From: Gorsachius magnificus
Lineage: Eukaryota; Chordata; Aves; Pelecaniformes; Ardeidae
Length of the DNA stretch: 64,000 nucleotides
Direction of reading: 5' to 3'
Assembly: GCA_034008185.1 (NCBI GenBank)
Contig: CM067084.1
Coordinates: 45,521,099-45,585,098, forward strand
The notes beneath the pieces were generated by a model. It was not told where the DNA came from, searched no databases, and was given only the letters and a program-made list of their open reading frames with translations. Positions 1 to 11,581 of this stretch are shown here, one piece after another (the first letter of the stretch is position 1; the number at the start of each line of letters is the position of its first letter). Made by a program: the position numbers and the translations under genes.

Positions 1-2670
1 GATTCCGTAAAGAATGCATTACTTTTTCTTTGTTCATGACTAAATTGAAAAAGGTTTTCATTTTAGAGAAATAATAATTTTAAAATAGCCAACTAGTCTC
101 TGCTACTTTATATAAAGATCTATACGTTTAAGAGTAAGCCTACTTGTATAGCTGTTTTTAGTGAAGGTTTTCTAATTTGATTAGATTTATATGACTCAGT
201 TAAGAGTAACAAAGTCATGCCAAATGTCATACTGAACTTGTGTTGAAAGTAATCTCAGGTTTAGATAGGGCAGAGATGAGTGAGGAGAGTTGATTAGTTA
301 CACTGCATTATGGTGCAAAGCTATAAAAAATTCATTTATAATATTGCTGTTTATATTCCAATAAAATCTAAAAGGTTCACATTAAGATCATCCCCCCAGC
401 GCTAGACCTTGTACAATCAGAGAATAATAATCAGTGTTTGCTGAAGAAGCTCTCAGTCCAAACAGATTAGAAAGTGTGGGAGAGAAAAGATTATTTAAAT
501 CTCTCCTCTCATAATTATCTCTAAGATGATTGCTAAAGTATATTTCAGGTATGAGAAAAGTAAGTTCGCTAAAGGTAAAGCATCATATTAACATTATTAA
601 TTTCTCACATCCTATGTGAATGTATCCTTGGTCTTCTCTTTAAAAACTACTCCCTTATTTTGTCTGCATCACATAAGCTGTGGTCTGAGATCTGGTCTGT
701 GGTTCTTAAAAAAATTTATGTTAGTGAATCAGTCAGGATAAATAGGAGGTATTAAAGTATACCTTATGATAGTATCTGTCTTCAAAGTCTGACATCGCTG
801 TCGTTAGATCTGTTGATAGACTCCCACTGTCAAATCAGTGTCTATAAATATAGTAAAAGAATTGGTAGAGCAAGTTTCTGTACTCTTAGTACTGTGTCCC
901 AGTTTTTCAAGGATCACTGGAAAGATGGCTTAGTGGTTTAGTTTCCGTCCTTATTCTGCCCTGTCTGTTCACTAAAGCTTCTCATAAAGAAGAGATTTAC
1001 TTATGCTTGCTCCTACCCTTTAGGAACTTAACCTGAGATCATCATCTCCTTTATCTAAATTTCTGACCTACTATTAGAGAATTTATTTCTTTAGCAGGTT
1101 TTGTTAGAATTGATGACTTCTATTTGTGCCACTGAAGGACAGCACTGAATAATCCTTCATCCCTCCTGTTTATGTCTTGTTTCAATGTGCTATGTGCAAA
1201 TAAACACCAAATTCCAGAAAATTTAGGTTTTCGATTTGTAACATCTTACATACTGTGGCTGCTTTAAAATATCTAAAGAAAAAAAACAAAACAAAAATAA
1301 AAAAATAACAAACCCATAACTAGCAAGTATTTATAGGCCCTTATTCAGGGCCTTTGGAGAAGGTATTTTTTTATTCTGCTTAGTTGGTTCTGAAAGTGGT
1401 GCAGGGATATCAAGAAAATTACCATATTCATGGAATCACACATGCTAGTTTTTATAGGAACAATGATTAGAAAAGTTTTCACAACTTAATGGGCAGAAGA
1501 TGCTGACTTATACAGAAACACACATATATATTTCTTTTTAAACATTGGCGTAAACCCATGGACGTGAATGAAACTACTCACATAAACCCATGTTCAATAC
1601 TTTGATGAATGAGGAACATAGTACTGTTTTTATTTCTGCTGTGCCCTAAAGCTGAGCTTAAATTTAGAAAAGAGGGAAGATAAAAGAATATGAAAATAAA
1701 ATATCCTTTTCTGTAGTCCTTATAGAAGCAGGAAAAAATACAAGAAATGGCTTATTGCTATTGTGTTTTCTCAAACTATTACATATTACATTTTAATTTA
1801 TTGGCTGAATCCAAGCTTATGTCTGCTGATGTACTGAGTGGAGTATTTAACAAGAAATATTGTTAAAAGATCTGAAGTTAAAATGCTTTACTTGATGATA
1901 TCAAGAAGTTTAACTGTATCTTTTTCAAATATCATTGTCTTGTTTGACTATGGCATCTTCAAGATGCCCTGGTAAAAATTAATATCTTTCTTAGTACAAG
2001 GTAATATCTTCAAACTTGCAATTCAATTAAAGCTTTTTCATATACCTTTGTTCTGAGTGGGGAAAAAAAAACAAAACCAAAAAAACCAAAAAAACCCACC
2101 ACAATTCATAAGAGGTTGTGAACCTTGACATAATCCCAGTTTGGTATTTCTGCCTTATGATCTGCATGATGCCGACAGAAGCCTACAATTTCTGAGTAGA
2201 TTTTATTATGGATACTTTTTGTTCGAATACTTTTTTTAAGCTAGATGAGTAAATCCCATCTTCTCTGCTCTCATCATAGTTTTCCACATGTTAGTGCTAT
2301 AGGCAGAAATTTATATGTATTGCAGCAACTCTTAAAATAAGCATTGCCTCTTTGGATATCCTAAAAGATCCATGAATTTTAAAATATGAATCATAAAATA
2401 AGTATATATACACACACAGATGCATGAAATTGCACTTGCATGTTTTTCATTACTGCATTCTGTGATATTAACCAGTTGTGTTGTTTTATATACTGCCATA
2501 AAACCACTGAAATGTGAGACGCGAAATACAGTTTTAAAATGAAAAAGTATAATGCTTTTGGCTATATCTGGTTTTAGACCTTGAGACCCATCGATAACTT
2601 GCAATAAAATGAAATTATACACACATCTGTATACACAACGTTTATTTGAACCAATTTCTAGCTGAGACAA
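1..2670. other. Unique AT-rich non-coding sequence
   Basis: No open frame with coding character, recognisable repeat or RNA gene was seen. The stretch holds A-rich simple sequence near 1275-1312 and an A/C-rich tract at 2063-2103. The 112-codon open frame on the minus strand at 2332-2670 is low complexity in character, lacks recognisable motifs and is within what an AT-rich 64-kb sequence yields by chance. Confidence 0.6.
2063..2103. repeat. A/C-rich simple tract
   Basis: A run of A interrupted by single C, CC and CCC. The same composition, or its T/G complement, recurs at many other places in the window (for example 14662, 23168, 42788 and 54857). It is not a clean microsatellite because the unit drifts. 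Confidence 0.7.
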
Positions 2671-2681
2671 AAAGGATAGAT

Positions 2682-3200
2682 CTTATCAATCTGGTCTTCA
2701 ACAAAGCATTTGATGTAGTGACACCTTACTGAATACAATGAAAGGGTCTGCTCATAGAAAATTAGTAAACATAGAAGTTAGAGTAACTATAGTGTGGATA
2801 AAGTTTTGAGCAAAAGAAAGGGCAAGACAACACTCCGGACTTTTATCTTGCACTGAAGAGAAGTTAACCGGCAGAGTTTCTGACTTGGATGGCTAAATAG
2901 TATTTTCATGGAGGATGACACAAAAGGTAGAAGCAAGCTAGTAACATTTTGTAATAGCCCAGGTCTGAGAATCTTCCTTGATAAGGACCAGGATGAGAAC
3001 ACAGGTTGTAGTGGAGAGTGCAACCTCATCTATCTAGGGACTGAAAGGAAAAATTTGTGCAGTTAAATAGGTATTTGACAGATACAAGCCATCATGAAAA
3101 AAATAACTAATGAAGATGCAGCAGATAAAATACAAATGGACAAATAATCAGTGTGCTTTAGAACACCTTGTCTGGAATATAAGTTTTGGATATAATATAT
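2682..3200 (+). mobile_element. Decayed CR1/L2-type LINE reverse-transcriptase remnant
   Basis: Seen in the sequence: codons from 2682 read LINLVFNKAFDVV, which matches the non-LTR retrotransposon RT block with F-x-K-A-F-D. A second block at 2911-2925 reads MEDDTK, resembling the FADDTK catalytic block. A third at about 3170-3195 (CTGGAATATAAGTTTTGG) resembles the L-E-Y-x-V-Q-F-W region near the RT C-terminus. The order and rough spacing fit a CR1/L2 ORF2. The first two blocks are in different frames (offset 232 nt) and stops lie between them, so it is an old, frameshifted copy. Ends and target-site duplications are not visible. The match is by motif memory, not alignment; family assignment is uncertain. 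Confidence 0.45.
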
Positions 3201-3209
3201 GTGAAGGTC

Positions 3210-4925
3210 TAAACCAGTTTTTCAACAGAGTACTGGAAATATCAAAATCTAGTTATACCTAAGGTGCAGTTTGGTATTGGTGTGTCTGAGGAGATGCCTT
3301 CTAGTCATTTGTTTTGGCTTTTTTTTCCCCCTGTCTTATTCAACAGTAACTCTGTGTTCCAAATGTGTTTTCTTTCTCAGCTGCAATTAGAGGACTGCTG
3401 TCAGTGTCTTCACCTTCGTCCCCGGTTCTCAGTCAAATACTGACTAAATGTCATACTGAGTCAGTGTGTCAAGAATATTCTGGTAAAGGAGCAAATAAGT
3501 ACAAGTTACAACTTGGTTACAAGGTATAGGGAGACTGGGAGACAGATTTACAATTGCAATAAATGGACCTTGTGAATATTCACTGCAAGTATATTCCCAG
3601 TGAACTGGAAACTAAACCGGGTACTGGAAGCAGTGGGAAGTTCAGTGAGTTGATAGGCACAGCTCTCAGGGAGCAACAATTTAGATCACAAAAGAAAACA
3701 TACATGTTTAGAGGGAGGAAAGAGGGTTTATAAGCTACAGTACAGCAATGCAGGCGTGCTGCTTCCAGACTGAGGCAGTGTGGTGGCATGCTGCACTAAC
3801 TGGGCCAGTAAGAACTGAAGGACCTGTGCCACACTCAAGTGGCATATTCATGCTCTGTGAAAGTAAAAAAAAGAAATAATACATTATGATGCCAGCTTCT
3901 ATCACCTTGTTACATTTTCAAACCAGCACTTCCATGCTTTCATGCATGGGAGAACTTTCCTATAAATATCCACACTACTGTTTACTTGACAATAATTAGG
4001 CTGCTGATGTCTTGAAAGCACTGACTGTCATCATGTATATTAATAATGTATTATTGTTTCCTCATGCTTCATAATCTTCCTTTATCCTTTTGCTTTGCCT
4101 TGTCATATAGAACCAATAAAAAAAACGATTCATGGCAGGTATTTTTGCTCTGTATTGGTCTAATGCTTGCCAAAATAGGGTTCGGTTCCACGACTTTATA
4201 ACTAAAATGCATGCTACTGGGTAAAAGGCATTCATAAACAAGAGGTTATACAATGTCTTTTGGAGGTTCTTCTGGATCTGCTCTTCATTTTAATACTTCT
4301 ATTATCTTAACTTTTTTTCAGTAGGAATAAAAAATGTTTCTCCTGATTTTACCCAAGCAAGAATATATTCTGTATCTATTTTTCAGTTTCAATACTTCCA
4401 GATTTTTCCTCTAAGACTTCTTCATTTTCTAAAATGTAATCTTATTTTACTAATTTAATTCACATGTAAAAAAAAAACAACACACCCTCATATTTAAAAC
4501 CTCATAGTGTACACGTGATGCTGTAAATCTTGGAATCTCAATAGCTTCCAATAATCTTGTAATCTCCTATATTTGTGGGATCTGGAGAGACCAGTATCTA
4601 TGTCTCTGTGAAATACCCCATGTATTTAGTTTCTTTATTTCAAAACATTAATATATAATATCTATTCTTTCCTTCCCCCTGTAAATGCACAGCAGAACTT
4701 ATTTTATATACTGATTGTCAGAATGTGCAACAGCTTATTTTTTGCTCACTCCTTTAGGAGCAAACTCTTAGAATGAAATTGTATCCTTTGCAAAGGACTG
4801 CACTTGGGGAATGCAAAGGAATGTGCATCACTTAAGCCTCATCTAAGATTTTAAACAAATGATTTAAATAGGTTTTTAGATGAGTCATAATTACTATACA
4901 AGCTTTCTGCACATAAGTGAATGTG
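3210..4925. other. Unique AT-rich non-coding sequence
   Basis: Nothing recognisable: no repeat with clear ends, no coding frame of note, only short A-runs (for example around 4468-4477). It lies between the LINE remnant and the candidate exon at 4932-5102, so if that exon is real this is probably intron downstream of it, since the exon is on the minus strand. Confidence 0.5.
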
Positions 4926-4931
4926 ATTTAC

Positions 4932-5102
4932 CTGCATATTTTTACTCGGAATGTAATTACTTGCCAATCTATTACCACTCAGTTTTGCTGAGTCTATTTT
5001 TAGAATTAAATCATTATCTGTGCTTCTCTCACCACATGGAGGATCTATAGTAGGATCTCCATTCTGTTGAACTTCCAAAGACAAGGCCCTTGGAAGACGC
5101 TT
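4932..5102 (-). CDS. Candidate protein-coding exon, gene unrecognised
   Basis: Read on the minus strand. An acceptor ending CTTACTTCAG occupies 5112-5103, the exon runs 5102 to 4932, and a donor CAG|GTAAAT follows at 4931. The exon is exactly 171 nt, 57 codons, open in the frame that starts at its first base and ends at its last, so it would be a symmetric phase 0-0 exon. Its product begins KRLPRALSLEVQQNGDPT and ends ASNYIPSKNMQ; it is polar, well mixed and not low complexity, unlike most chance frames around it. A second possible acceptor (TCTTACAG) would extend the exon to 5121 (190 nt); an in-frame TAA lies a few codons beyond, so the open frame does not extend much further. No domain was recognised, and no partner exons are obvious in the window. 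It may instead be a chance frame beside chance splice signals. Confidence 0.35.
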
Positions 5103-5823
5103 CTGAAGTAAGATAAATTGCCTGTAAGACATGATTTAGAATAACTGAAGTGATTTTATACATAAATTGGGTTTTGAGAAATCCTGAGAAAGGGTGTTTT
5201 GATTACTGGAAGTCATGTTACTGGATAAGGTATTAATTGTTGCTAACAGAAGCTTCCTGAGGAATCAATGTGGCAAAATGGTGCAGCAGGCAGAACCTTA
5301 TATTGACTCTAAGTAGATGAGGCCCTTGGCTATGAAATGGGGCATCCCTGCCCTCACCTCAGTCTTTTTTTGTACTCAAGGAATAATCTATTCCCGTTCA
5401 GAATTTTTAAAACCAACATAGCTTCCTAATTCTTTTGTCTTTTATTTGAGCTAATGAAGTTTTCAAACGATTTCACCTTTCCATCTTCACTGTCCTTCTT
5501 ATCAAGTTATGCTATTTTATGTGTTCCATTTTGGACCCCTCAGACTGACCTTCCTTCTCATTTCTGGGAATAGCACCCTGACTGATTTCTTCCTACAGGA
5601 ACAGAAGCCATCACTCTATTTCTGGACTTCTGCTGTGAGTGACTATACAGTGGTCTAATTAGTCTTTTAACTAGTCTTGTGTGGTAATAACCTAACTTTA
5701 GGAGCTAACTAGGAAAAAATTCTCCAGTTCCTGATGTGGTCCTGAGCATTTGATATCATATCCATGACCTGGACTTCCCAAACCGCCTTCTCTAAAACTC
5801 TCTTTTTGTTCTCCTAACTGCTT

Positions 5824-5851
5824 TGTGTTTTGTTTTGTTTTGGTTTTTTTT
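5824..5851. repeat. T/G-rich simple tract
   Basis: Runs of T separated by single or double G, the complement of the A/C-rich tracts elsewhere in the window. Confidence 0.65.
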
Positions 5852-8800
5852 ATTTCTCTCTGTTGATATGGTCTCATCTGCATCTGATTAACTCAGACAC
5901 AAAGAACAGTGTAAATACCTCCACAAACTGGCCTTAATTTGCCTTTACTTCATCAGGCTTACCCTGAAATATGTTATTTGCAGGGAAACTTCTTTGTCAA
6001 GTTTAATTTCAACAGATGTTGCTTTCATTAAAACAAGGAACCAGAGAATAAGCTATCATTATCAACTCTTTTGTATTTGTCATTCTAAGGATTGACAGTA
6101 TGAAGCAAAATATTTCTGTTCTTCAGGAAAACATTCCAAGACTCTTTCAGTTATAATCATAATGGAAATGCAAATTCTCTGAAAAAAATTATTAACTATC
6201 ACATTTATCTTTAAATCATTCTTAATTATGAAAAGAAACTGTGCTGTAGTTTGAATACAAGGCCTCAACTGTAACAGTTTTTCTCTAATTACTTTATAAT
6301 CTCAGCACTGCAGATAACTTTTTCCATCAATACAGAATATCCAAAGTGGACAGCCAGCCTGGTGCAATAACTGAGCATCACTGCACTTGTGTAAAGCAGT
6401 TACGCCCTCCCCCCGCCCCATATTTCCAGATCTCAGTGAAAATGTACATGAATAATTTAGTGCTCTCAGTCCTTTATATATCTGACAGAAAAACTGGATA
6501 AAGAATTGACTATAGACACCTAATTATTTTACCATTGCTAAGCAGGACTATTACAGAAAAACAACTTTCCACTGGCAATACAACAGAAGGGCTTCTTTGA
6601 TTCATAAATACACAGTCTAAGGTCATTTAACATAGCAAATAGCCCAGCCTTATTTTTGATCAGTCACTAAATGGTAGACCGAAGTACTCAGAAATGGTTT
6701 CCAAGGCTTCAGGGGTGATGAAATAAATTTTCTTTGCTATCAACACTTGCATTTGTTGTTGACCCACCTTAGATTCTCCATGAGTAAGGACATCTTAGGT
6801 ATCAACATTTCTGTTCCACTATGCTACTGCAAATGAAATTTTTACCATAGTCCTGTCTTCACACTGATTCCTCTTCGTCCTTCCCATAGATTTCCTGATT
6901 ATCCATTCCCAATCCTCCCATGTTATTTCGATGAAGATATGTTGTTTCATTTTTTTACAGCCATCTGGGAAATTACTTTTTCTTCTCCTTTTTTTTTCCA
7001 GTTTCAGAAACTACATGAAATAGCACAATAACTTAATGAATTTTATCAAAAGGGAAACCCTACATCTTGTCTAATGCCTCCATTCTGTTGTAAACCAGAC
7101 AGAAATTATCACTTGTCAAAGCTTTAGTTTTCATTTTGGCAGCTGCCTAAATACGACTAGCTAAAGCATGTTTGTTTAATTTTACAGCAATGTACTATTC
7201 AGGATGTGCCCCAAACTGTTCCTTAGCATTTGCCTTAAGGAACAAAGCTCCAAATATCTTAAAGCTACTGATAACCTCTAGCCAAATGAATAAATCTGTG
7301 GTTATGAATTTTCTGTGCAGATTAATTGCTAAAGGGAGAGCACAGCAATTCCAGTTGTTGGCTGCTATAAATGAACAAAGTGAGGAGAGAATTATTCCCC
7401 CTCCAGTAGGATATCCTGGAAAAGTCTTCATTAACTAATACTTTTCCCAAGAGACTCGCTTGAACTCTTTTTGGTTTCTAGCATAATCAAAATGGATTCT
7501 AGTAGTGCCTGACTAGGCATGTACCCAGAAAAATTTATCCTTCAGTATTTCAAAAATGTAATACAGGAAAGGCATAGGCCAAGGCATATGCAAAGTGACT
7601 ACATTCACCTCTGAGATTAATATGACATTCAGCGTTCCATCTTGATGTCAAGTGAACTTTGACCCAGGAAGTGTTACGGTTGATGAAGAAAAGATGACAG
7701 ATTGGCAAACAGGGTAGAACAGTTCAAAATTGTGAATGCTAAGTTCATTGGTCTCGCAAAGTGAGACTGTTTTTAATAACTGCTGATTTAGATTGCTATA
7801 TTAATGCATATTACTTTTACTCAGTTTTCTACTGGCACGGAGAATTTGATTTTATGACTTTTTCTCCCCTTTGATGAGGTGCTGATGTGTGACAATGTTC
7901 CCTTGATTAGAAGAATGAGTGAATGTACTTCAACAAGAAACAGAGCTTTATAGGAATGAAGAAATAATGATATATGCATCCATCTTATTAAAGGTGGTCT
8001 TGAAGAGAAGGAAGACTTATTTTCTAAAGCTGTGAAAGGTTTTGTTTCTCTTTAATGAGGCCTGATTGCTGGAAAAGCCTAGTGCCAGCCATTCCAGTGC
8101 CGATGGTTGCTTCTGTCTGGCAAGGCTGTGCCTTCCACTTTCTTTTTTAGTTGTGAATAATGTGCATGTTTGGAATATGCTTTAACTTAAGATTATGTCC
8201 TGAGGACCCACATATATCCTACCAGAGGATTAGAGAAGCCATTCAGTGGGCATTTTTGTCAGTGTAGTCACCTTAGAAGACCCAAAAAGGAGTCAAGGTT
8301 GCCTCGTTTGCTTTGGTCCTTTGCTTTTCCTTCCTTGTCACTATTCATAAGCCTCCAGGAGAAGTTCCCTGGCTGCCTGCTGGCTCTGAAACTCCATTTA
8401 ATAAGAGCTCAGGGAATTCCTCACTGCTAACGCAGTGAGCTACTGCAGTCGAGCTCAGCGGTACTGCCTGTTTCTGAGCTGGAGCTGCTCACATTGCTCT
8501 CTGCCTGACACTCTTGGAGCCACAGAATAACTGTAAAAATGTGGGGACAGGGGAGGCTGTTTTACATTTGGCCAAATGACAACAGCAGCTTTTTGAGGTT
8601 TTAAAGTGTGTTTTCATTTTAGGACAGAAGCAGCATCTTTTGAATACGTTTCAAATTGTGTATGCAAATGCCACTTTTGATTTGAGTCAAATATTTCTCA
8701 TTTCCATAACACCCAATCTCCTTCTCACCTTATACCCTAGCATAAGGTTTGTCAAAGTCAGTTCATCTCCATTAATATTTTACCTTGAAAAATCAGCATG

Positions 8801-9437
8801 CTTCATGATTTTCCTGTATGTACTACTAGGTGTAAGGGCGACACAAAGATTATAGCTCTTATTTTCTCATAAATCAGTGCCTGAATTCCTTTTCCTTCTG
8901 GCCATGGGAATGGATCTTCCAATAAGTACCTGTATCCATTAGCTTTTTTTAAAGTAATCCAGAGTAATCTTTAATTCTGTCTCTGAGTATTTACAGGTCC
9001 CATTTTTATTCTCCGTTATGGTGGGTTTCATACAAATATTAATATTATGGCACTACTTTACAAGTAGTGTCAGAAAAATATTTCTTGTGAATGGGATTTC
9101 TTTGTGAGTTTGAGATATACATTCAATTTTTCCATATTTGGCACATGATACGAAAACAGATATTCTAAAAGGTTCTCGGCAAGGAAAGTTTATATCAGCT
9201 ATATTTAAATATTTTAAGAGGAGACAACGGATTGGCTATATGTCCAACTGCATTCTTCTCTAGATCCTCTTACCTCAAACTTTAATCTGCCTTGTTTTTC
9301 TGAATACTGCAAAGAAACTATATCACACGAAACTGCCACTAGGAAAAATTACCTGAGGCCATTCCAACTTTCTGTTGTAGCTTTATTTTGTCATTTATTT
9401 CTATTAACAATCATTAAGCAATTTAATAATTATAAGC

Positions 9438-9457
9438 CTCATTAGCATTTTAATGAG
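9438..9457. repeat. Short inverted repeat in TAAT-rich block
   Basis: Arms CTCATTA (9438-9444) and TAATGAG (9451-9457) are perfect reverse complements separated by six bases. They sit in a dense series of ATTA/TAAT homeodomain-core motifs from about 9400 to 9530. This is a visible structure; any regulatory role is inference. Confidence 0.6.
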
Positions 9458-9937
9458 ACTAGTGGCCATTGCTAAGTGTAATTAAATTAGTTTTATTGTA
9501 TGATATTTTGAAGCTGTGATTAAATTAAGTTTTACTGTGCTTTGAAGAATAAACCTATAGAGATCACTCTTCGGTAACGGTCTTGTTAACTTACGAGGAG
9601 TCTGTAAAATAGACATACCCAGGAAAAAGGAAAATATTCCCTACTGAGGTTAATCATAAAAATAGAAAAATCAAATGCTCCTGCTGCCACCAGCTCCAAG
9701 ATTACCAATATATTCTTAGTGATAATAGTAGTCTCTTAAATAGCATTCATTATAAGTAGCTTTCTGTAATCTATTTTTAATTTTTTCAAATAGCATCTAG
9801 ATGTTGTGGTGAATTGTTCTTTATAAATCAAGGAGAGAATCCTGTAGTGCTTGCTCAGACAAAACTCCCATTGAGTTCAAATGGAATTTCACCACAGTAA
9901 GAACAGCAGGGTGTGTAAAAGCTAAGTATTATTGGTG

Positions 9938-9963
9938 GTTGTTGTTGTTATTATTATTATTAT
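9938..9963. repeat. (GTT)n(ATT)n compound microsatellite
   Basis: Consecutive GTT units followed by ATT units, directly visible. Confidence 0.9.
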
Positions 9964-10032
9964 AGTTTGAGAGAGATAAATTGGGTAGTGAGGAAAGACA
10001 GTGAGGAGAGGAAAAAAGGTACTACAAACAGA

Positions 10033-10073
10033 ATCAGTTAAATTCCTATGATCTATCAGTTAAATTCCTATGA
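10033..10073. repeat. 19-bp direct duplication, period 22
   Basis: The 19-mer beginning ATCAGTTAAATT occurs at 10033-10051 and again, identical, at 10055-10073. This looks like a recent slippage duplication. Confidence 0.9.
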
Positions 10074-10444
10074 AAAGATGTCCAAACAGAAGATTAGGCA
10101 TATCTCGGTCCATGTCAACCTCTGTGAAATCTTTAGCATAGTGCACCATACTAGAGCAGGTTAAGCACCGGGTAAGCACTGGATGGTGGCTTGTCCTCAC
10201 CCATTTATCAGGTAAGAACTGCTGCCTGTCTTCCACTTGCTAGTTCTCGGCTTCTCTTGGCATCATGATTGTGCCTAAATGTGCTGCACCATTTAGCTGG
10301 ACTTAATGAGCGTAAAGTTTGTTGACAAACAAGCTTGCATTTGCTTATTATGATTTGAGATGTTAAGTATCTTTAGGGTTGCATAACTTTTTTTCTTTGT
10401 AAAACCATTCTGTCCAAGGCTTGTCAAAGTTGAACTATTTGGGA

Positions 10445-11161
10445 TTACATTTTCCAATTGCAATGTCTTAATCTTAAGATTGGATTATTTTTTTTTCTTT
10501 TAATTAAGATGTTCTGCAGTGGGAGAAAAGTTACGATTTCTCTGTTAAAATGCACAGCTATGTCCTGGTAAGCTTCATGCCTGAATCTTTTGGAGCAGTG
10601 ACTTAATTTTGGAAGCAAGTTTCCTGATGCTAATGCCCTTGTGGTTTGCAACTTCATATAAATTTCTAAATTCAGTCCAGTTTGGAAAAGGTCATTGTAT
10701 ACATATATACAATACCATTGTTTCAGTTTGATTATTGCCAAAATTAATGTGTCCTGGTTGTGTTTCAGTTCTTCGTGATAACTTTTGTGTGCCATGTTTC
10801 TAGAGCGACATGAAAGGATAGAAAGAAATGCAGGTAAAAGGGCAGAGAGGAAGAACAGGAAAGGCATAAGGGACAGTACAGAATAGAAAATTTGTGCAGG
10901 AAAGGGACAGCAAAGCACCACTAGCACACTAGAAGATGAATGAGAGGAGAGGAGAGAAGCATGGAGGGGGAAAAAGAGACAGGAAGCAGTGGGGAAGTAG
11001 CTGGCGTTGGGTAAAGAATACATGGCACAAAGAACACAGAGTAGAGCAGAAACAGGTATGGCGCAGGGCTCATGGTCTGGATTTTTGAGAAATAGATAGT
11101 CTGTAACTCTTGAAGACCATTGCTTGTGTAGGAACCAAATCCAGATCTCCACTAGTTTCAT
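10445..11161 (-). other. Longest open frame (238 codons), probably not a gene
   Basis: ATG-initiated frame of 238 codons in one uninterrupted block. Its N-terminal half is rich in F, L, S, P and C because the plus strand at 10800-11060 is purine-rich, and a pyrimidine-rich strand rarely makes stops. The C-terminal part (about 115 codons) is less biased but carries no motif I recognise. There is no intron structure, no promoter, no poly-A signal in a convincing place and no similarity to a known retroelement protein. It is recorded because its length is unusual for this base composition. Confidence 0.12.
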
Positions 11162-11212
11162 AATTTCTGGTATAATTGTGTTTCCTCTGCCACTAGTGAT
11201 TGGTTCATGTTT

Positions 11213-11233
11213 AAAAAAAAAAAAAAAAAAAAA
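11213..11233. repeat. Poly-A run, 21 nt
   Basis: Uninterrupted A. No retroposed body was recognised directly upstream, so it is annotated as a homopolymer only. Confidence 0.9.
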
Positions 11234-11330
11234 GTTCTTTGCAGTTTTAAGTTAATATGTTAGTTCAAATAGCAGTAGGCAGGGATGGAAATCTAAAGGT
11301 TCCAGTCTCTATAAACAGTAAGGGTTAAGT

Positions 11331-11359
11331 ATAGTCATATATTCATATAGTCATATATT
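11331..11359. repeat. 13-bp direct duplication, period 16
   Basis: ATAGTCATATATT occurs at 11331-11343 and 11347-11359. Confidence 0.85.
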
Positions 11360-11555
11360 ACATTTCTAGGGCATTTCTGTATTTTTCTTATTTAATAATG
11401 AGCACATTATTTTTATGTGATTTTACAGTTGCAAAGCTGAGAACTTAAAGGTTAGGAAGTTGCTGGGATTCAGGTAGCCCACATGCATATGTGTTAGCTG
11501 AGGTCAGGACAGCGCGTAGGATACTGCAGACCAGGGAACCCTGAACAAAGTTGTT

Positions 11556-11581
11556 CAGATCAAGTAATCAGATCAAGTAAT
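11556..11581. repeat. Perfect 13-bp tandem duplication
   Basis: CAGATCAAGTAAT at 11556-11568 is followed immediately by an identical copy at 11569-11581. Confidence 0.9.

Larger units (their letters stand above)
5122..9930. other. Unique AT-rich sequence, no gene seen
   Basis: Contains a T/G-rich tract at 5824-5851, a GC-richer patch around 8380-8530, and blocks at 7150-7440 and 9360-9560 that look information-rich for non-coding DNA (see findings). No transposable element with clear ends and no convincing exon were found. Confidence 0.5.
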
